Below, piece after piece: positions 42,867 through 53,023 of a DNA stretch of 64,000 nucleotides. The notes below the pieces were generated by a model. It made no database searches and was not told where the DNA came from. It saw nothing but the letters and a program-made list of their open reading frames with translations. The DNA comes from Flectonema sp. DT1601 (Eukaryota; Euglenozoa; Diplonemea; Diplonemida; Diplonemidae). The stretch is from the NCBI GenBank assembly GCA_964019425.1, contig OZ025828.1, forward strand, positions 744,001-808,000, written 5' to 3'. Both the position numbers and the translations under genes were made by a program. Position 1 is the first letter of the stretch. Each line of letters starts with the position of its first letter.

Positions 42867-43952
42867 ATGATTAGATTACTTCTCACGTTGTCCCTGCTGT
42901 TGGGTAGTGTGAATTCGAAGCTCGCAGATTCTGTAAAGGTAAACGGCATCAAAAGGAAACTTACTAGTGGATGTCACAACCTGATGTGTCGCGCTGTGGT
43001 TGATGAGATGAGAGGAGAAATAAAGAAACACGATTTGACTAAAGAAGGAGAGGGAGAAGTCTTCGATACTGCTGGGCAGGCAATATGTATTGGAGTTGTA
43101 CAGAACTACATGATGTACGAAAGAAAAGGTGATAGATGGTCAATTAGAAAACGCAACGACTACGAATTAACTGACGACTACCAACCAGACTTCAACGCCT
43201 TATTAATACTCAAAGAAAGCTGTTTCCACTTCTGTGACGAAGCTCAATGGGAGCTTTCTGAATATACTTACAAACACATTCACGATAATGAAAATGATAA
43301 TGACTTTTGTGAAGAATTGACTAAACCAAAACCAAAGAAGAAGAAGAAACCATCTGATAGGAAGCAGCCAGTAAAAGAATCAAAAGATGAACAACAATAC
43401 GAAGATATGATGAATAAGATTGGACAAGATCTTAATATTCAAGACCTCATGCAGACAGATAGATACTCACCAGAATTATTATTAGACGAAGCTGATCAAG
43501 AGTACATCAAAACAACTACTAAGAAGATGACCTGCAAAGTTTGTACAACAGCAGTAAAGAAAGGATACAATGACACCACTTCAATATCGGATGAAGCAAA
43601 GCTGTCGATTGCAATGGAAACTGCTTTCTTTGGAAACTCCGACCCGGACAGCATGGACTACATTCCTGCTTCTCCTCCTGGTTGGGCTCTTAGTTACGTA
43701 ATTTCTCCGAAGTTTGAGCTTCTTAAATTAGACCCGGAAGCTGATCCACTTGAATACAACGAAAATATTATTAGAAATGTTATTATTGCTAAGGCTGCCC
43801 AAAAGGCTCACGAAGATGCAAACATCGACATCGCAGAACACATTATTCAAACAGCGAAAGCAAAAGGTCGAAAACCGACTACACGAGAGATAGCTGATGT
43901 CGTATGTAAGAAATCATGCAAAACATCTCAGTACCGTACTGAAGAACTCTAA
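42867..43952 (+). CDS. Secreted/ER Cys-rich protein, saposin- or canopy-like
   Basis: The 361-aa product has a clear signal peptide (RLLLTLSLLLGSVNS, cleavage about 17). The first domain has spaced cysteines (CHNLMC, AICIGVV, ESCFHFC, FCEEL) on helices, as in saposin-B or canopy folds. A KPKPKKKKKPSDRK linker follows, then a second domain with CKVC and a final CKKSC. It ends RTEEL, which resembles the acidic ER-retention tails (xxEL) of canopy-type chaperone partners. Its last codons and 3' flank have been copied three times into the PLAC8 array downstream (45737, 47827, 49719), so it marks the left edge of the duplicated unit. The exact family is unsure. Confidence 0.7.
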   Translation: MIRLLLTLSLLLGSVNSKLADSVKVNGIKRKLTSGCHNLMCRAVVDEMRGEIKKHDLTKEGEGEVFDTAGQAICIGVVQNYMMYERKGDRWSIRKRNDYELTDDYQPDFNALLILKESCFHFCDEAQWELSEYTYKHIHDNENDNDFCEELTKPKPKKKKKPSDRKQPVKESKDEQQYEDMMNKIGQDLNIQDLMQTDRYSPELLLDEADQEYIKTTTKKMTCKVCTTAVKKGYNDTTSISDEAKLSIAMETAFFGNSDPDSMDYIPASPPGWALSYVISPKFELLKLDPEADPLEYNENIIRNVIIAKAAQKAHEDANIDIAEHIIQTAKAKGRKPTTREIADVVCKKSCKTSQYRTEEL

Positions 43953-44265
43953 TAGTCATCTAGAAGTGTGTAAGACTTGTTCAATTGTGTGAGGATTCGA
44001 AGAATTATTATGCCGCTCCCCCCCTGCTGTTAAAATTAGTTTTGCAAAACTAATTAATTAATATCTGATTAACTTAATTACACTTCCTTGAGCAGATTCA
44101 ATCATTGTTGACTTTATCTTACCCCCTGATTCCAGCCAGCACAATGCAACCTGTTGTTGTCGCAGTGAAGTGTCGCGAAGGTGATGCCTTATATGCGAAC
44201 TAGTGAGTAGTGTTCTATTTTAATTTTCCTGTTTCAGTTTTCACAACTTTAAAAAGCAAACAAAT
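43953..44265. promoter_or_regulatory. Upstream region of PLAC8 gene 1
   Basis: The block from about 44080 to 44150 (ACTTCCTTGAGCAGATTCAAT, TGTTGACTTTATCTTACCCCC, CCAGCCAGCACAATGCAAC) is conserved before PLAC8 genes 1-4 and missing from gene 5, so it probably holds the native promoter and leader. GTGAGT (44203) and TTTCAG (44237) may bound a very short leader intron. An upstream ATG (44144) opens a 19-codon reading frame. Confidence 0.45.
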
Positions 44266-44700
44266 ATGGCAACGCAATCTGACTGGGGATACGGCATGTG
44301 TGACTGCACGCAAGATTGTGGTATTTGTTTTGATGTCATATGCTGTGGTCCCTGTGTACTCGCAAGACAATGCGACTCTGTTGTTAACGACAGACAGGAC
44401 AGTTGCTCCATTTCAGCCTGCTTGGGATTGTGTGTGTGCCAAGCCTTAATTGGAGGATTTGCAACATGTTTGTTCACTTGTATGATGAGAGATAAGACTC
44501 GTGACAAGTACAGCGTTAGGGGAGGCCTAATTGGTGATTGCTGTGCTTCAATATTCTGTACTGCGTGTGTTGTTTGCCAAATGCAAAGAGAAATTCTGAG
44601 AAGAGGACACAACCCTGGTCACTGTTGCTGCTCCCCAAGTAATCCTCCAGTAACCGTTCCGGCGGGACAGCCCGGATACATGGCAATGCATGGCAAGTAA
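44266..44700 (+). CDS. PLAC8-family Cys-rich membrane-associated protein, copy 1
   Basis: The 144-aa product has the PLAC8 pattern: W-GYGMCDCTQDCGICFDVICCGPCVLAR near the N-terminus, a hydrophobic Cys-rich centre (ACLGLCVCQALIGGFATCL), RDKYSV, then DCCASIFCTACVVCQMQREI. PLAC8 proteins are small membrane-associated proteins. Plant and fungal relatives affect cell size or cadmium resistance, and animal ones act in differentiation; the role here is unknown. It is the most diverged of five tandem copies and has the shortest tail (144 aa), and so is probably the ancestral position. Confidence 0.9.
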   Translation: MATQSDWGYGMCDCTQDCGICFDVICCGPCVLARQCDSVVNDRQDSCSISACLGLCVCQALIGGFATCLFTCMMRDKTRDKYSVRGGLIGDCCASIFCTACVVCQMQREILRRGHNPGHCCCSPSNPPVTVPAGQPGYMAMHGK

Positions 44701-44990
44701 TTTTGAGACTTCTCCGAGAGCAATTCGCATTTCATTATATATTAATGCAAGAATGGAAAAAAATAAAAAGAACCTCTCCGTCTCTTCACAGGACTTAGTT
44801 ACACTCTGGCATTCAAATTCGAACAATAAAAAGGTTAACTCGTTGTGCACGGAGTAGCGTTTTTGTGAAGAACGGAACCCCCCTTTAATTCGACTCCCAT
44901 CCCAAGAGAGAGAAAAAAAAAAATAGGAAAAAAAAAAAAAAAAAAAAAAAGATGGTTATTCATAATTTTTTTTATTTTTTTTAGCGATAT
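44701..44990. other. 3' flank of PLAC8 gene 1
   Basis: AT-rich, with A9 and A22 runs at about 44913-44950. No gene. The duplicated block starts at 44991. Confidence 0.5.
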
Positions 44991-46131
44991 TGATCTCAAT
45001 CTTCTCCTTTTGAACTAACTTTGAACGTCATCTTTTTTAATTGATTAATTCATTTGTGCTTCGCCCCATGGGGAGAATTATCGGAGTTATCGCATCTCTC
45101 CACTATTACTATAAAGCGATTTATTTTTGCTTAAAAATACTGCAATCGAATCCTAACTTTCAATTTATTAGTTACGCGTCTGGGATGATAATATTATCCT
45201 TCCTTCGCTTACTAACCTACTAACTTATTCTGTAATTTTCTTTTTGTACTACCTCTCTTTTTCTTCCTCCCTTGCTTATAATTTGCCCTCTCGTTGAGGT
45301 GGTATATGTTTGGCTGTTTTTGTGTTTAGAATTTTTTTTCTTCTTTTTTTTGAATTCTTGTTTTTATATGTACTATCCGATTAGATAGTTATACGAAAGT
45401 AGTAACCAGGTATCTCAGGGCTCTCGATAAAGAAACTATTTAAACATCAATCTCTAACAACTATAAGTCCGCCTGATAAATACCTCATTGCCTCCGACAA
45501 ATCATTTTCAAAAATCTTATCTAAACACGTGGCCAAGCATGTACCTAACCTTTTTAAAATACAGACTTTATACGAAACTAGAACAGTACCAGAATCCGTT
45601 CCCAATTTTACCTTATGTTATTGAAAGTAGTCAATCAACTACACATGTTAGTCCTATGTGATGCTACCGGTTATATATTATCACTGGTTCCTGTTGCATG
45701 CTGATATTAGTCGGAATTCAAGCGGCGAAATCACAGGTCGAAGATAGCTGACTGTTGCATGCAAGAAGTCATGCAACCATTCTCTCGGTACCGTACTGAA
45801 GAACTCTAATAGTCAGCTGGAAGTGTAAGATTGTTCAATTGTGTGAGGATTCGAAAGATTCCCTGGCTCCCCACCCCTGATGATTGGGTATTTTATTTTA
45901 GGACAAACCTAATTAATTATATCTTATCAACCTAGTTACACTTCCTTCAGCAAATTCAATTATTGTTGACTTTATCTTACCCCCTGATTCCAGCCAGCAC
46001 AATGCAATCTTTGTTGGCGTAGTGAAGTGTTGTGGAAGTGATGCCTTGCATGTGAGTGTCTTGTGTAATGTTTTATTTTAATTTCCCTCTCTCAACAGTT
46101 TCAGTTTTCACAACTTAAAAGGCAAACAAAC
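44991..46131. repeat. Segmental duplication block R1, left copy
   Basis: This is nearly identical to 47134-48221 apart from short indels (for example about 40 nt extra near 45113-45152). It ends with a relic of the 3' end of the secreted-protein gene (from about 45737) and the conserved PLAC8 upstream region (about 45945-46131). The first ~740 nt have no other source in the window and no coding content that I can support. Confidence 0.85.
45737..45810 (+). pseudogene. 3'-end relic of the secreted Cys-rich gene, copy 1
   Basis: AGGTCGAAGATAGCTGA through GTACCGTACTGAAGAACTC-TAA matches the last ~25 codons of the gene at 42867-43952, still ending RYRTEEL and the same stop, followed by the same flank (GTGTGAGGATTCGA). 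There is no start or upstream part. It was carried along when the PLAC8 unit was duplicated. Confidence 0.8.
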
Positions 46132-46638
46132 ATGGGTCACCAAACAGCACAGGTAACAGAGTCCAAATGGGGATACGGCTTGTGTGGCTGCCTGCAGGAT
46201 GTTGGTATTTGCTGTGATGTCTTTTGGTGTGGAACCTGTGTACTCGCAAGACAATGCGACTCTGTTGTTGAAGATAGACAGGACAGTTTCCCTGCTGCAG
46301 TCTGTTGTGGATTATTTTTATGTCAAGCCTTTGTTGGAGGATTAGCAACGTGTGCGTTCACTTGGATGATGAGAGATAAGACTCGTGACAAGTACAGCGT
46401 TAATGGAAGTGCATTTGGTGATTGCTGCGCTTCATGTTTCTGTACTGCGTGTGTTGTTTGCCAAATGCAGAGAGAAATCCTGAGAAGAGGACACAACCCT
46501 GGTCACTGTTGCTGCTCCCCAAGTAATCCTCCAGAACCGATTCAGAGAGAACCAGCGCAGCCTGGGTACAATGGTGGTTATGGTAATTATGGTAACGCAC
46601 CTCCAGTTGCTTACCCAGTTCCACAAAAGGAAGTCTGA
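46132..46638 (+). CDS. PLAC8-family protein, copy 2
   Basis: This 168-aa copy begins MGHQTAQVTESKWGYGLC and keeps the two Cys-rich PLAC8 segments (CGCLQDVGICCDVFWCGTC; DCCASCFCTACVVCQMQRE). It has a longer G/Y/P-rich tail ending YPVPQKEV that copy 1 lacks. The tail is shared with copies 4 and 5. Leader signals are GTGAGTG (46052) and CTCTCAACAG (46098). Confidence 0.9.
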   Translation: MGHQTAQVTESKWGYGLCGCLQDVGICCDVFWCGTCVLARQCDSVVEDRQDSFPAAVCCGLFLCQAFVGGLATCAFTWMMRDKTRDKYSVNGSAFGDCCASCFCTACVVCQMQREILRRGHNPGHCCCSPSNPPEPIQREPAQPGYNGGYGNYGNAPPVAYPVPQKEV

Positions 46639-47133
46639 AACATCATTATTAGTTCCACTCATTCCTGAACCCATAATTCCTCAACAGCTAACTCTTAAGC
46701 TTTCGAAGCAATCTATTTACAACTTCGTATTTTCTAATAATTCGAAGAAACAATAATTGCATTAATAATATTTAAATGCAATAAGAAATCTCTCTCCACT
46801 TCTTCACCAGAACTACTTGCTCCTTGACATAAGGGAATTCGACAATAAGAATATTGACACGCAATATTTTTAATTGGACCCTTGTCCACGTAATAGTATT
46901 TTTGTGTTCTTATTTTGACTCTCTGATGTTCATAGCTGGAGGGGGAAAATAAACAATACATTTCCCCCCCCCTTTTTTTTTTTCCAGCTATTGTGATAGA
47001 TTTGAAAATAGAAAATCTTTCCTTCCATCTCTTGTTTTTCGTTTAATTGTTTTTTTATATCTCCAGACTGACTTGTTCTTTTAGCTATTCGCCCTATGGA
47101 AATTATCACATCGCTCGACAACTATAAATACAG
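46639..47133. other. 3' flank of PLAC8 copy 2, ending in a truncated promoter
   Basis: This is closely similar to 50651-51130 and to parts of 52144-53390. It ends ACTATAAATACAGTG, the TATA element that stands before the IQ/TPR gene, and is then joined at about 47133 to the start of block R1. This marks a duplication junction. Confidence 0.7.
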
Positions 47134-48221
47134 TGATCTCAATCTTCTCCTTTTGAACTCACTTTGAACGTCATCTTTTTTAATTGATTAATTCATTTGT
47201 GCTTCGCCCCATGGGGAGAATTATCGGAGTTATCGCGTCTCTCCACTATTACTATATCGAATCCTAACTTTCAATTTATTAGTTACGCGTCTGGGATTAT
47301 TATCCTTCCTACTCGCTTACTAACTTCTTCGGTAATTTTCTTTTTGTACTACCTCTCTTTTTCTTCCTCCCTTGCTTATAATTTGCCCTCTCGTTGAGGT
47401 GGTATATGTTTGGCTGTTTTTGTGTTTAGAATTTTTTTTCTTCTTTTTTTTGAATTCTTGTTTTTATATGTACTATCCGATTAGATAGTTATACGAAAGT
47501 AGTCACCAGGTATCTCAGGGCTCTCGATAAAGAAACTATTTAAACATTAATCTCTAACAACTATAAGTCCGCCTGATAAATACCTCATTGCCTCCGACGA
47601 ATCATTTTCAAAAATCTTATCTAAACACGTGGCCAAGCATGTACCTAACCTTTTTAAAATACAGACTTTATACGAAACTAGAACAGTACCAGAATCCGTT
47701 CCCAATTTTACCTTATGTTATTGAAAGTAGTCAATCAACTACACATGTTAGTCCTATGTGATGTTACCGGTTATATATTATACTGGTTCCTGATATTAGT
47801 CGGAATTCAAGCGGCGAAATCACAGGTCGAAGATAGCTGACTGTTGCATGCAAGAAGTCATGCAACCATTCTCTCGGTACCGTACTGAAGAACTCTAATA
47901 GTCAGCTGGAAGTGTAAGATTGTTCAATTGTGTGAGGATTCGAAAGATTCCCTGGCTCCCCACCCCTGATGATTGGGTATTTTATTTTAGGACAAACCTA
48001 ATTAATTATATCTTATCAACCTAGTTACACTTCCTTCAGCAAATTCAATTATTGTTGACTTTATCTTACCCCCTGATTCCAGCCAGCACAATGCAATCTT
48101 TGTTTGGCGTAGTGAAGTGTTGTGGAAGTGATGCCTTGCATGTGAGTGTCTTGTGTAATGTTTTATTTTAATTTCCCTCTCTCAACAGTTTCAGTTTTCA
48201 CAACTTAAAAGGCAAACAAAC
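47134..48221. repeat. Segmental duplication block R1, right copy
   Basis: Second copy of 44991-46131. A second relic of the secreted-protein 3' end lies at about 47827-47899 and the PLAC8 upstream block at about 48034-48221. Similarity in noncoding DNA is as high as in the adjoining PLAC8 genes, so the duplication is recent. Confidence 0.85.
47827..47899 (+). pseudogene. 3'-end relic of the secreted Cys-rich gene, copy 2
   Basis: Same fragment as at 45737, again with the GAAGAACTCTAA ending and 3' flank, and no 5' part. Confidence 0.8.
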
Positions 48222-48677
48222 ATGGGTCACCAAACAGCACAGGTAACAGAGTCCAAATGGGGATACGGCTTGTGTGGCTGCCTGCAGGATGTTGGTATTT
48301 GCTGTGATGTCTTTTGGTGCACAGGTTGCGTACTCGCAAGACAATGCGACTCTGTTGCTGAAGATAGACAGGACAGTTTACCTGTTCCAGTCTGTTGTGG
48401 ACTGTTTTTATGCCAAGCCTTTATTGGAGGATTAGCAACGTGTGCGTTCACTTGGATGATGAGAGATAAGACTCGTGACAAGTACAGCGTTAAAGGAAAT
48501 GCATTTGGTGATTGCTGCGCTTCATGTTTCTGTACTATGTGTGTTGTTTGCCAAATGCAGAGAGAAATTCTGAGAAGAGGACACAACCCTGGTCACTGTT
48601 GCTGCTCCCCAAGTAATCCTCCAGAACCGATTCAGAGAGAACCAGCGCAGCCTGGGTACAATGGTGGTCAGCATTAA
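48222..48677 (+). CDS. PLAC8-family protein, copy 3
   Basis: This 151-aa copy is very like copy 2 through the two Cys-rich segments (WCTGC replaces WCGTC; CFCTMCVVC replaces CFCTACVVC). The tail stops after GYNGGQH because the sequence changes at the TAC-AAT-GGT-GGT point, after which the 3' flank also differs from copies 2, 4 and 5. The shorter tail is therefore a duplication or recombination edge, not necessarily a loss of function. Confidence 0.9.
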   Translation: MGHQTAQVTESKWGYGLCGCLQDVGICCDVFWCTGCVLARQCDSVAEDRQDSLPVPVCCGLFLCQAFIGGLATCAFTWMMRDKTRDKYSVKGNAFGDCCASCFCTMCVVCQMQREILRRGHNPGHCCCSPSNPPEPIQREPAQPGYNGGQH

Positions 48678-49091
48678 GAACTTCCTCTAATTCATTATTA
48701 ATAATTTTCAACCTCTAACTTATACCTTTTTCGAGCAATCAATTTACAACTTCGTATTTTCTGTTAATTCGAAGAAATGCAAACTTGCAAAAAAATTTCA
48801 GATACAATAAACAACCTCTCAACCCTTTCCATCTCTTCACATGAGCCACTTCCTACATGAGGGATCCAGCAATAAGAATGTTGTTCGTAATGTTTTCATT
48901 GTAAGTGAAAACCCTTGTGCACGAGTGTTTTTGTGGAGAACCGGAACTCTCAATGGACTCTCGAAAATGTCCTTAGCTGAGAAGAACAAAGAAAAAAAAA
49001 AAAAGAGAAAAAAAAAAAAGAGAAAAAAAAAAGAAAGTTTTTTTTAGTATTAATTACTGTAATACGGTAATAAAAGATACAAAAAAAGTTT

Positions 49092-49127
<36 letters not shown>

Positions 49128-50137
49128 GAAATCCTTTTATTAGCTATTGCGATGCAGGGGGGCAAAAAAAAAAAAAAAAAAACCTCCCCATCCAATTCCC
49201 CAGTCTTATTATTATCAAATATTCATATTTATTTTATTTTCTAAATCCCTAGATGTACATCGCAAGTACTTCGCCAATAGGAAATTAACGCATCGCTCGG
49301 CGTCTTCTAAGGGTGATTTGATGGCATAAAAATATATTTGTCTGCGTTCCTATAGAACAGTGATGACAAAAAAAGGGGTCACGTATATATTAAGACCCCC
49401 CGAAACAACGTTTTCTTCTAGTATTACGGAACGGCAGAAACAATTTATATTTACGATCCATTCGACTGATTTCCTTTTTTTTTTTCCTGAGTGTTTTTTT
49501 TCTTTTACAATGAAACCTTTTCGTGCTATCTTCCTCTTTTTTTCTTTTTTTTCTTTTACACTACCTCTCTTTTCCCTTTGAGGCAGCATTTGTTGGGCTG
49601 GTTCATGCATGATCTTTTATTTATTTATTTTTTTTTTTTGAATCCACATTTGTATTCGAGGACATACAGGTAGCCTAAAACCGTTTCCAATTCCATCCTT
49701 GTGGAATTCAAACGGCAAGAGGTCGTAGATAGCTGACTGTTGCACGCAAGAAGTCATGCAACCATTCTCTCGGTACCGTACTGAAGAACTCTAATAGTCA
49801 GCTGGAAGTACGTAAGACTGTCAGTTTATGTGAGGATTCGAAAAATTGTTATCACTCCCTGGCTCCCCCACCCCTGATGATTAGGTATTTTTTTTTAGGA
49901 CAAACCTAATTAATTATATCTTATCAACCTAGTTACACTTCCTTCAGCAAATTCAATTATTGTTGACTTTATCTTACCCCCTCATTCCAGCCAGCACAAT
50001 GCAACCCGTTGTTGGCGCAGTGAAGTGTTGTGGAAGTGATGCCTTGTGTGAACTATTGAGTGTCTTGTGTGGAGTTTTTATTTTAATTTTCCTCTCTCAA
50101 CAGTTTTAGTTTTCACAACTTTAAAGGCAAAACAAAA
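48678..50137. other. Spacer between PLAC8 copies 3 and 4
   Basis: Poly(A)- and (T)-rich low-complexity DNA lies at about 48990-49180. A third relic of the secreted-protein 3' end lies at 49719-49796 and the conserved PLAC8 upstream block at about 49930-50137. Short ORFs through the A/T runs are not credible. Confidence 0.6.
49719..49796 (+). pseudogene. 3'-end relic of the secreted Cys-rich gene, copy 3
   Basis: This matches the 45737 and 47827 fragments, with AGAGGTCGTAGATAGCTGACTG at its start and the same GTACTGAAGAACTCTAA end. It shows that copy 4's unit descends from the same duplication. Confidence 0.8.
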
Positions 50138-50650
50138 ATGGGACACCACCAAGCACAGGTAACGAAATCTGACTGGGGATACGGCATGTGTGACTGCCTG
50201 CAGGATGTTGGTATTTGCTGTGATGTCTTTTGGTGTGGAACCTGTGTACTCGCAAGACAATGCGACTCTGTTGTTGAAGATAGACAGGACAGTTTCCCTG
50301 TTCCAGTCTGTTGTGGACTGTTTTTATGTCAAGCCTTTGTTGGAGGATTAGCAACGTGTGCGTTCACTTGGATGATGAGAGATAAGACTCGTGGCAAGTA
50401 CAGCGTTAATGGAAGTGCATGTGGTGATTGCTGCGCTTCATGTTTCTGTACTGCGTGTGTTGTTTGCCAAATGCAGAGAGAAATTCTGAGAAGAGGACAC
50501 AACCCTGGTCACTGTTGCTGCTCCCCAAGTAATCCTCCAGAAGCGGCTCCGATACATGGACAACCTGCACAGCCTGGGTACAATGGTGGTTATGCTAATT
50601 ATGGTAGCGCACCTCAAGTTGCTTACCCAGTTCCGCAAAAGGAAGTCTGA
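50138..50650 (+). CDS. PLAC8-family protein, copy 4
   Basis: The 170-aa product is identical in protein to copy 5. It has the same two Cys-rich segments (CDCLQDVGICCDVFWCGTC; CASCFCTACVVCQMQRE) and the long tail with IHGQPAQPGYNGGYANYG and YPVPQKEV. It keeps the native upstream block, unlike copy 5. Confidence 0.92.
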   Translation: MGHHQAQVTKSDWGYGMCDCLQDVGICCDVFWCGTCVLARQCDSVVEDRQDSFPVPVCCGLFLCQAFVGGLATCAFTWMMRDKTRGKYSVNGSACGDCCASCFCTACVVCQMQREILRRGHNPGHCCCSPSNPPEAAPIHGQPAQPGYNGGYANYGSAPQVAYPVPQKEV

Positions 50651-51383
50651 AACATCATTATTAGTTCCACTCATTCCTGAACCCACAATTCCTCAACAGC
50701 TAACTCTTAAGCTTTCGAAGCAATCTATTTACAACTTCGTATTTTCTAATAATTCGAAGAAACAATAATTGCATTAATAATATTTAAATGCAATAAGAAA
50801 TCTCTCTCCACTTCTTCACCAGAACTACTTGCTCCTTGACATAAGGGAATTCGACAATAAGAATATTGACACGCAATATTTTTAATTGGACCCTTGTCCA
50901 CGTAGTAGTATTTTTGTGTTCTTATTTTGACTCTCTGACGTTCTTAGCTGGAGGGGGAAAATAAACAATACATGTTCCCCCCCCTTTTTTTTTCTTCCAG
51001 CTATTGTGATAGATTCGAAAAAAGAATATCTTTCCTTCCATCTCTTGTTTTTTTAATTGTTTTTTTATATCTCCAGACTGACTTCTTTTAGCTATTCGCC
51101 CTATGGAAATTATCACATTGCTCGACAAATATAAATACAGTGATTTCCTGATTTTCTGTAACTGGAATTGAGACTTCTGGTAGACATAACCTGTTTCACT
51201 CAATTTTGCTTTCTTACTGATTTGACTCTCTTTTTGAAGGTAAGAATTGCCTTTTTTTTACTCAACGTTGATCTAATTCTATTCTATTCACTGAATGTTC
51301 TTTATTTAGTTTTGTATTATGTTATTTCCCTTTAGAGTCCCCATCCTCAAAAGAAATATCAAAGGGAAACCTGAGAGGGATGG
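50651..51383. promoter_or_regulatory. Duplicate of the IQ/TPR gene promoter and leader
   Basis: From about 51000 on this matches 53240-53636. A TATAAATACAGTG element at about 51130, a leader, a donor AAG|GTAAGAATTG at about 51240 and an acceptor CCCTTTAG at about 51336 are all kept. It leads into the copied first codons at 51384. Confidence 0.7.
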
Positions 51384-51602
51384 ATGGAGGTCGTGTCACC
51401 AGCATCAGAGACTCCGTATCAGGATGTCAGTCCCTCTGCAGGAGCTGATAATCCGAAAGTAGAATGGAATCACCTTCTCGACACAGCTCGTCAACATGAG
51501 CGCAATGCAACCTGTTGTTGGCGCAGTGAAGTGTTGTTGGAAGTGATGCCTTGCGTCTTGTGTGGAGTTTTTATTTTAATTTTCCTCTCTCAACAGTTTT
51601 AG
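51384..51602 (+). pseudogene. Truncated 5' copy of the IQ/TPR gene fused to PLAC8 leader
   Basis: The first 39 codons (51384-51500) repeat the start of the gene at 53637 (MEVVSPASETPYQDV...). At 51500/51501 the sequence switches to the PLAC8 leader (GCAATGCAACCTGTTG), giving a chimeric 72-codon ORF that ends 28 nt before the PLAC8 copy 5 start codon. The extra 33 codons are PLAC8 leader read in an arbitrary frame. It probably does not make a useful protein, but its promoter is intact. Confidence 0.8.
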
Positions 51603-51630
51603 TTTTCACAACTTTAAAGGCAAAACAAAA

Positions 51631-52143
51631 ATGGGACACCACCAAGCACAGGTAACGAAATCTGACTGGGGATACGGCATGTGTGACTGCCTGCAGGATG
51701 TTGGTATTTGCTGTGATGTCTTTTGGTGTGGAACCTGTGTACTCGCAAGACAATGCGACTCTGTTGTTGAAGATAGACAGGACAGTTTCCCTGTTCCAGT
51801 CTGTTGTGGACTGTTTTTATGCCAAGCCTTTGTTGGAGGATTAGCAACGTGTGCGTTCACTTGGATGATGAGAGATAAGACTCGTGGCAAGTACAGCGTT
51901 AATGGAAGTGCATGTGGTGATTGCTGCGCTTCATGTTTCTGTACTGCGTGTGTTGTTTGCCAAATGCAGAGAGAAATTCTGAGAAGAGGACACAACCCTG
52001 GTCACTGTTGCTGCTCCCCAAGTAATCCTCCAGAAGCGGCTCCGATACATGGACAACCTGCACAGCCTGGGTACAATGGTGGTTATGCTAATTATGGTAG
52101 CGCACCTCAAGTTGCTTACCCAGTTCCACAAAAGGAAGTCTGA
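51631..52143 (+). CDS. PLAC8-family protein, copy 5
   Basis: The 170-aa protein is identical to copy 4. Nucleotide differences between the two genes are very few and silent, so the duplication is recent. Upstream it lacks the block conserved before copies 1-4 and instead carries the copied promoter, leader intron and 39 codons of the IQ/TPR gene. The short leader with CTCTCAACAG (ending about 51596) remains, so the IQ donor at about 51240 could splice to it. Confidence 0.92.
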   Translation: MGHHQAQVTKSDWGYGMCDCLQDVGICCDVFWCGTCVLARQCDSVVEDRQDSFPVPVCCGLFLCQAFVGGLATCAFTWMMRDKTRGKYSVNGSACGDCCASCFCTACVVCQMQREILRRGHNPGHCCCSPSNPPEAAPIHGQPAQPGYNGGYANYGSAPQVAYPVPQKEV

Positions 52144-52286
52144 AACATCATTATTAGTTCCACTCATTCCTGAACCCACAATTCCTCAACAGCTAACTCT
52201 TAAGCTTTCGAAGCAATCTATTTACAACTTCGTATTTTCTAATAATTCGAAGAAACAAAAAAAAAAAAAAAGATAACTGCATTAAC

Positions 52287-53023
52287 CATAGATGGAAGTG
52301 CCCTACAATTTGGAGGGCGCTTGTAGGGCGCTTTTAATATAAATATTATTTTGGAGGGCGCTTTTTTTTACCTTTTTTATTACTATAAGAGAGCTAAATT
52401 GACGGGGACTTACACTGACGCACAAGTATTTTGACGCAGAAGCCAAAATTTTTTTTGACATGCTTGGCAGTCTTTCGAAAAAGAGGAAAAAAGGGTGTCA
52501 CGGGGTTCGAACCTGAGACCTCCAGGTCATGGTTCGGAGGTCAACAATGGCAAAAACAATGGGCCACTCCTTGAGAGCTTCTGCAATCCCTGAAGCTGAA
52601 ACTCATTTCAGTGGACGATGCATCCCAGATCTACAAGGAGCTGATTAGCACGCAGAATGCACGTCGAATATAGAGGGATTCGAGGAGGGAGAGTGCGTTC
52701 TTGCTAACCTGTTAATAGGCCGGTCTTCACGGTACCTTGTGAGAAAAAAAAGAAGTTTACTGGTGGCAAGTAAACTGATATCCCAGAGACGCATTTGATC
52801 GGGTGAACCGGAGAAAAGTCAAATAAGATGCGATTCGACCCTCGCTGAGGGCAGGGGTGTGTCAAAATGAGCTCGGCATTATATTAAATTTAATTAAAAA
52901 AGCGCCCTACGCGCCCTCCAGCGCCCTATTTTGGCCCTACAATGGCCCTATTTTGGCCCTACAAATTTTTGTGGCTGATTTTCACCAGGCGCCCTCCAAA
53001 TTTGGAGGGCACTTCCATCTATG
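52287..53023. mobile_element. Non-autonomous DNA transposon with terminal inverted repeats
   Basis: The 737-bp insert begins CATAGATGGAAGTGCCCT and ends with its reverse complement (AGGGCACTTCCATCTATG). The inverted repeat extends to about 34 bp with one mismatch and one indel. It is flanked by the direct repeat ATTAAC (52281-52286 and 53024-53029), and the sister unit at about 50769-50783 shows the empty site (GCATTAATAATATTT). Both ends carry repeated GGAGGGCGC/GTAGGGCGC words in inverted orientation, as expected of transposase-binding sites. There is no ORF for a transposase. A segment near 52499-52550 has GGTTCGAACC, a B-box-like word, and a 7-bp stem GACCTCC/GGAGGTC. The superfamily is undecided; the target contains TTAA. 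Confidence 0.88.

Noticed and set aside
45360-45640. Block R1 as a possible LINE reverse-transcriptase fragment.
   Set aside because: Only a few codons read plausibly; there are no RT motifs and no poly(A) or target duplications.
48950-49195. ORFs made of K/R/F runs on both strands.
   Set aside because: They are translations of poly(A)/poly(T) tracts.
44241-52179. Minus-strand ORFs of up to 129 codons opposite the PLAC8 genes.
   Set aside because: They are shadows of the Cys-rich coding sequence and change with each duplicate.
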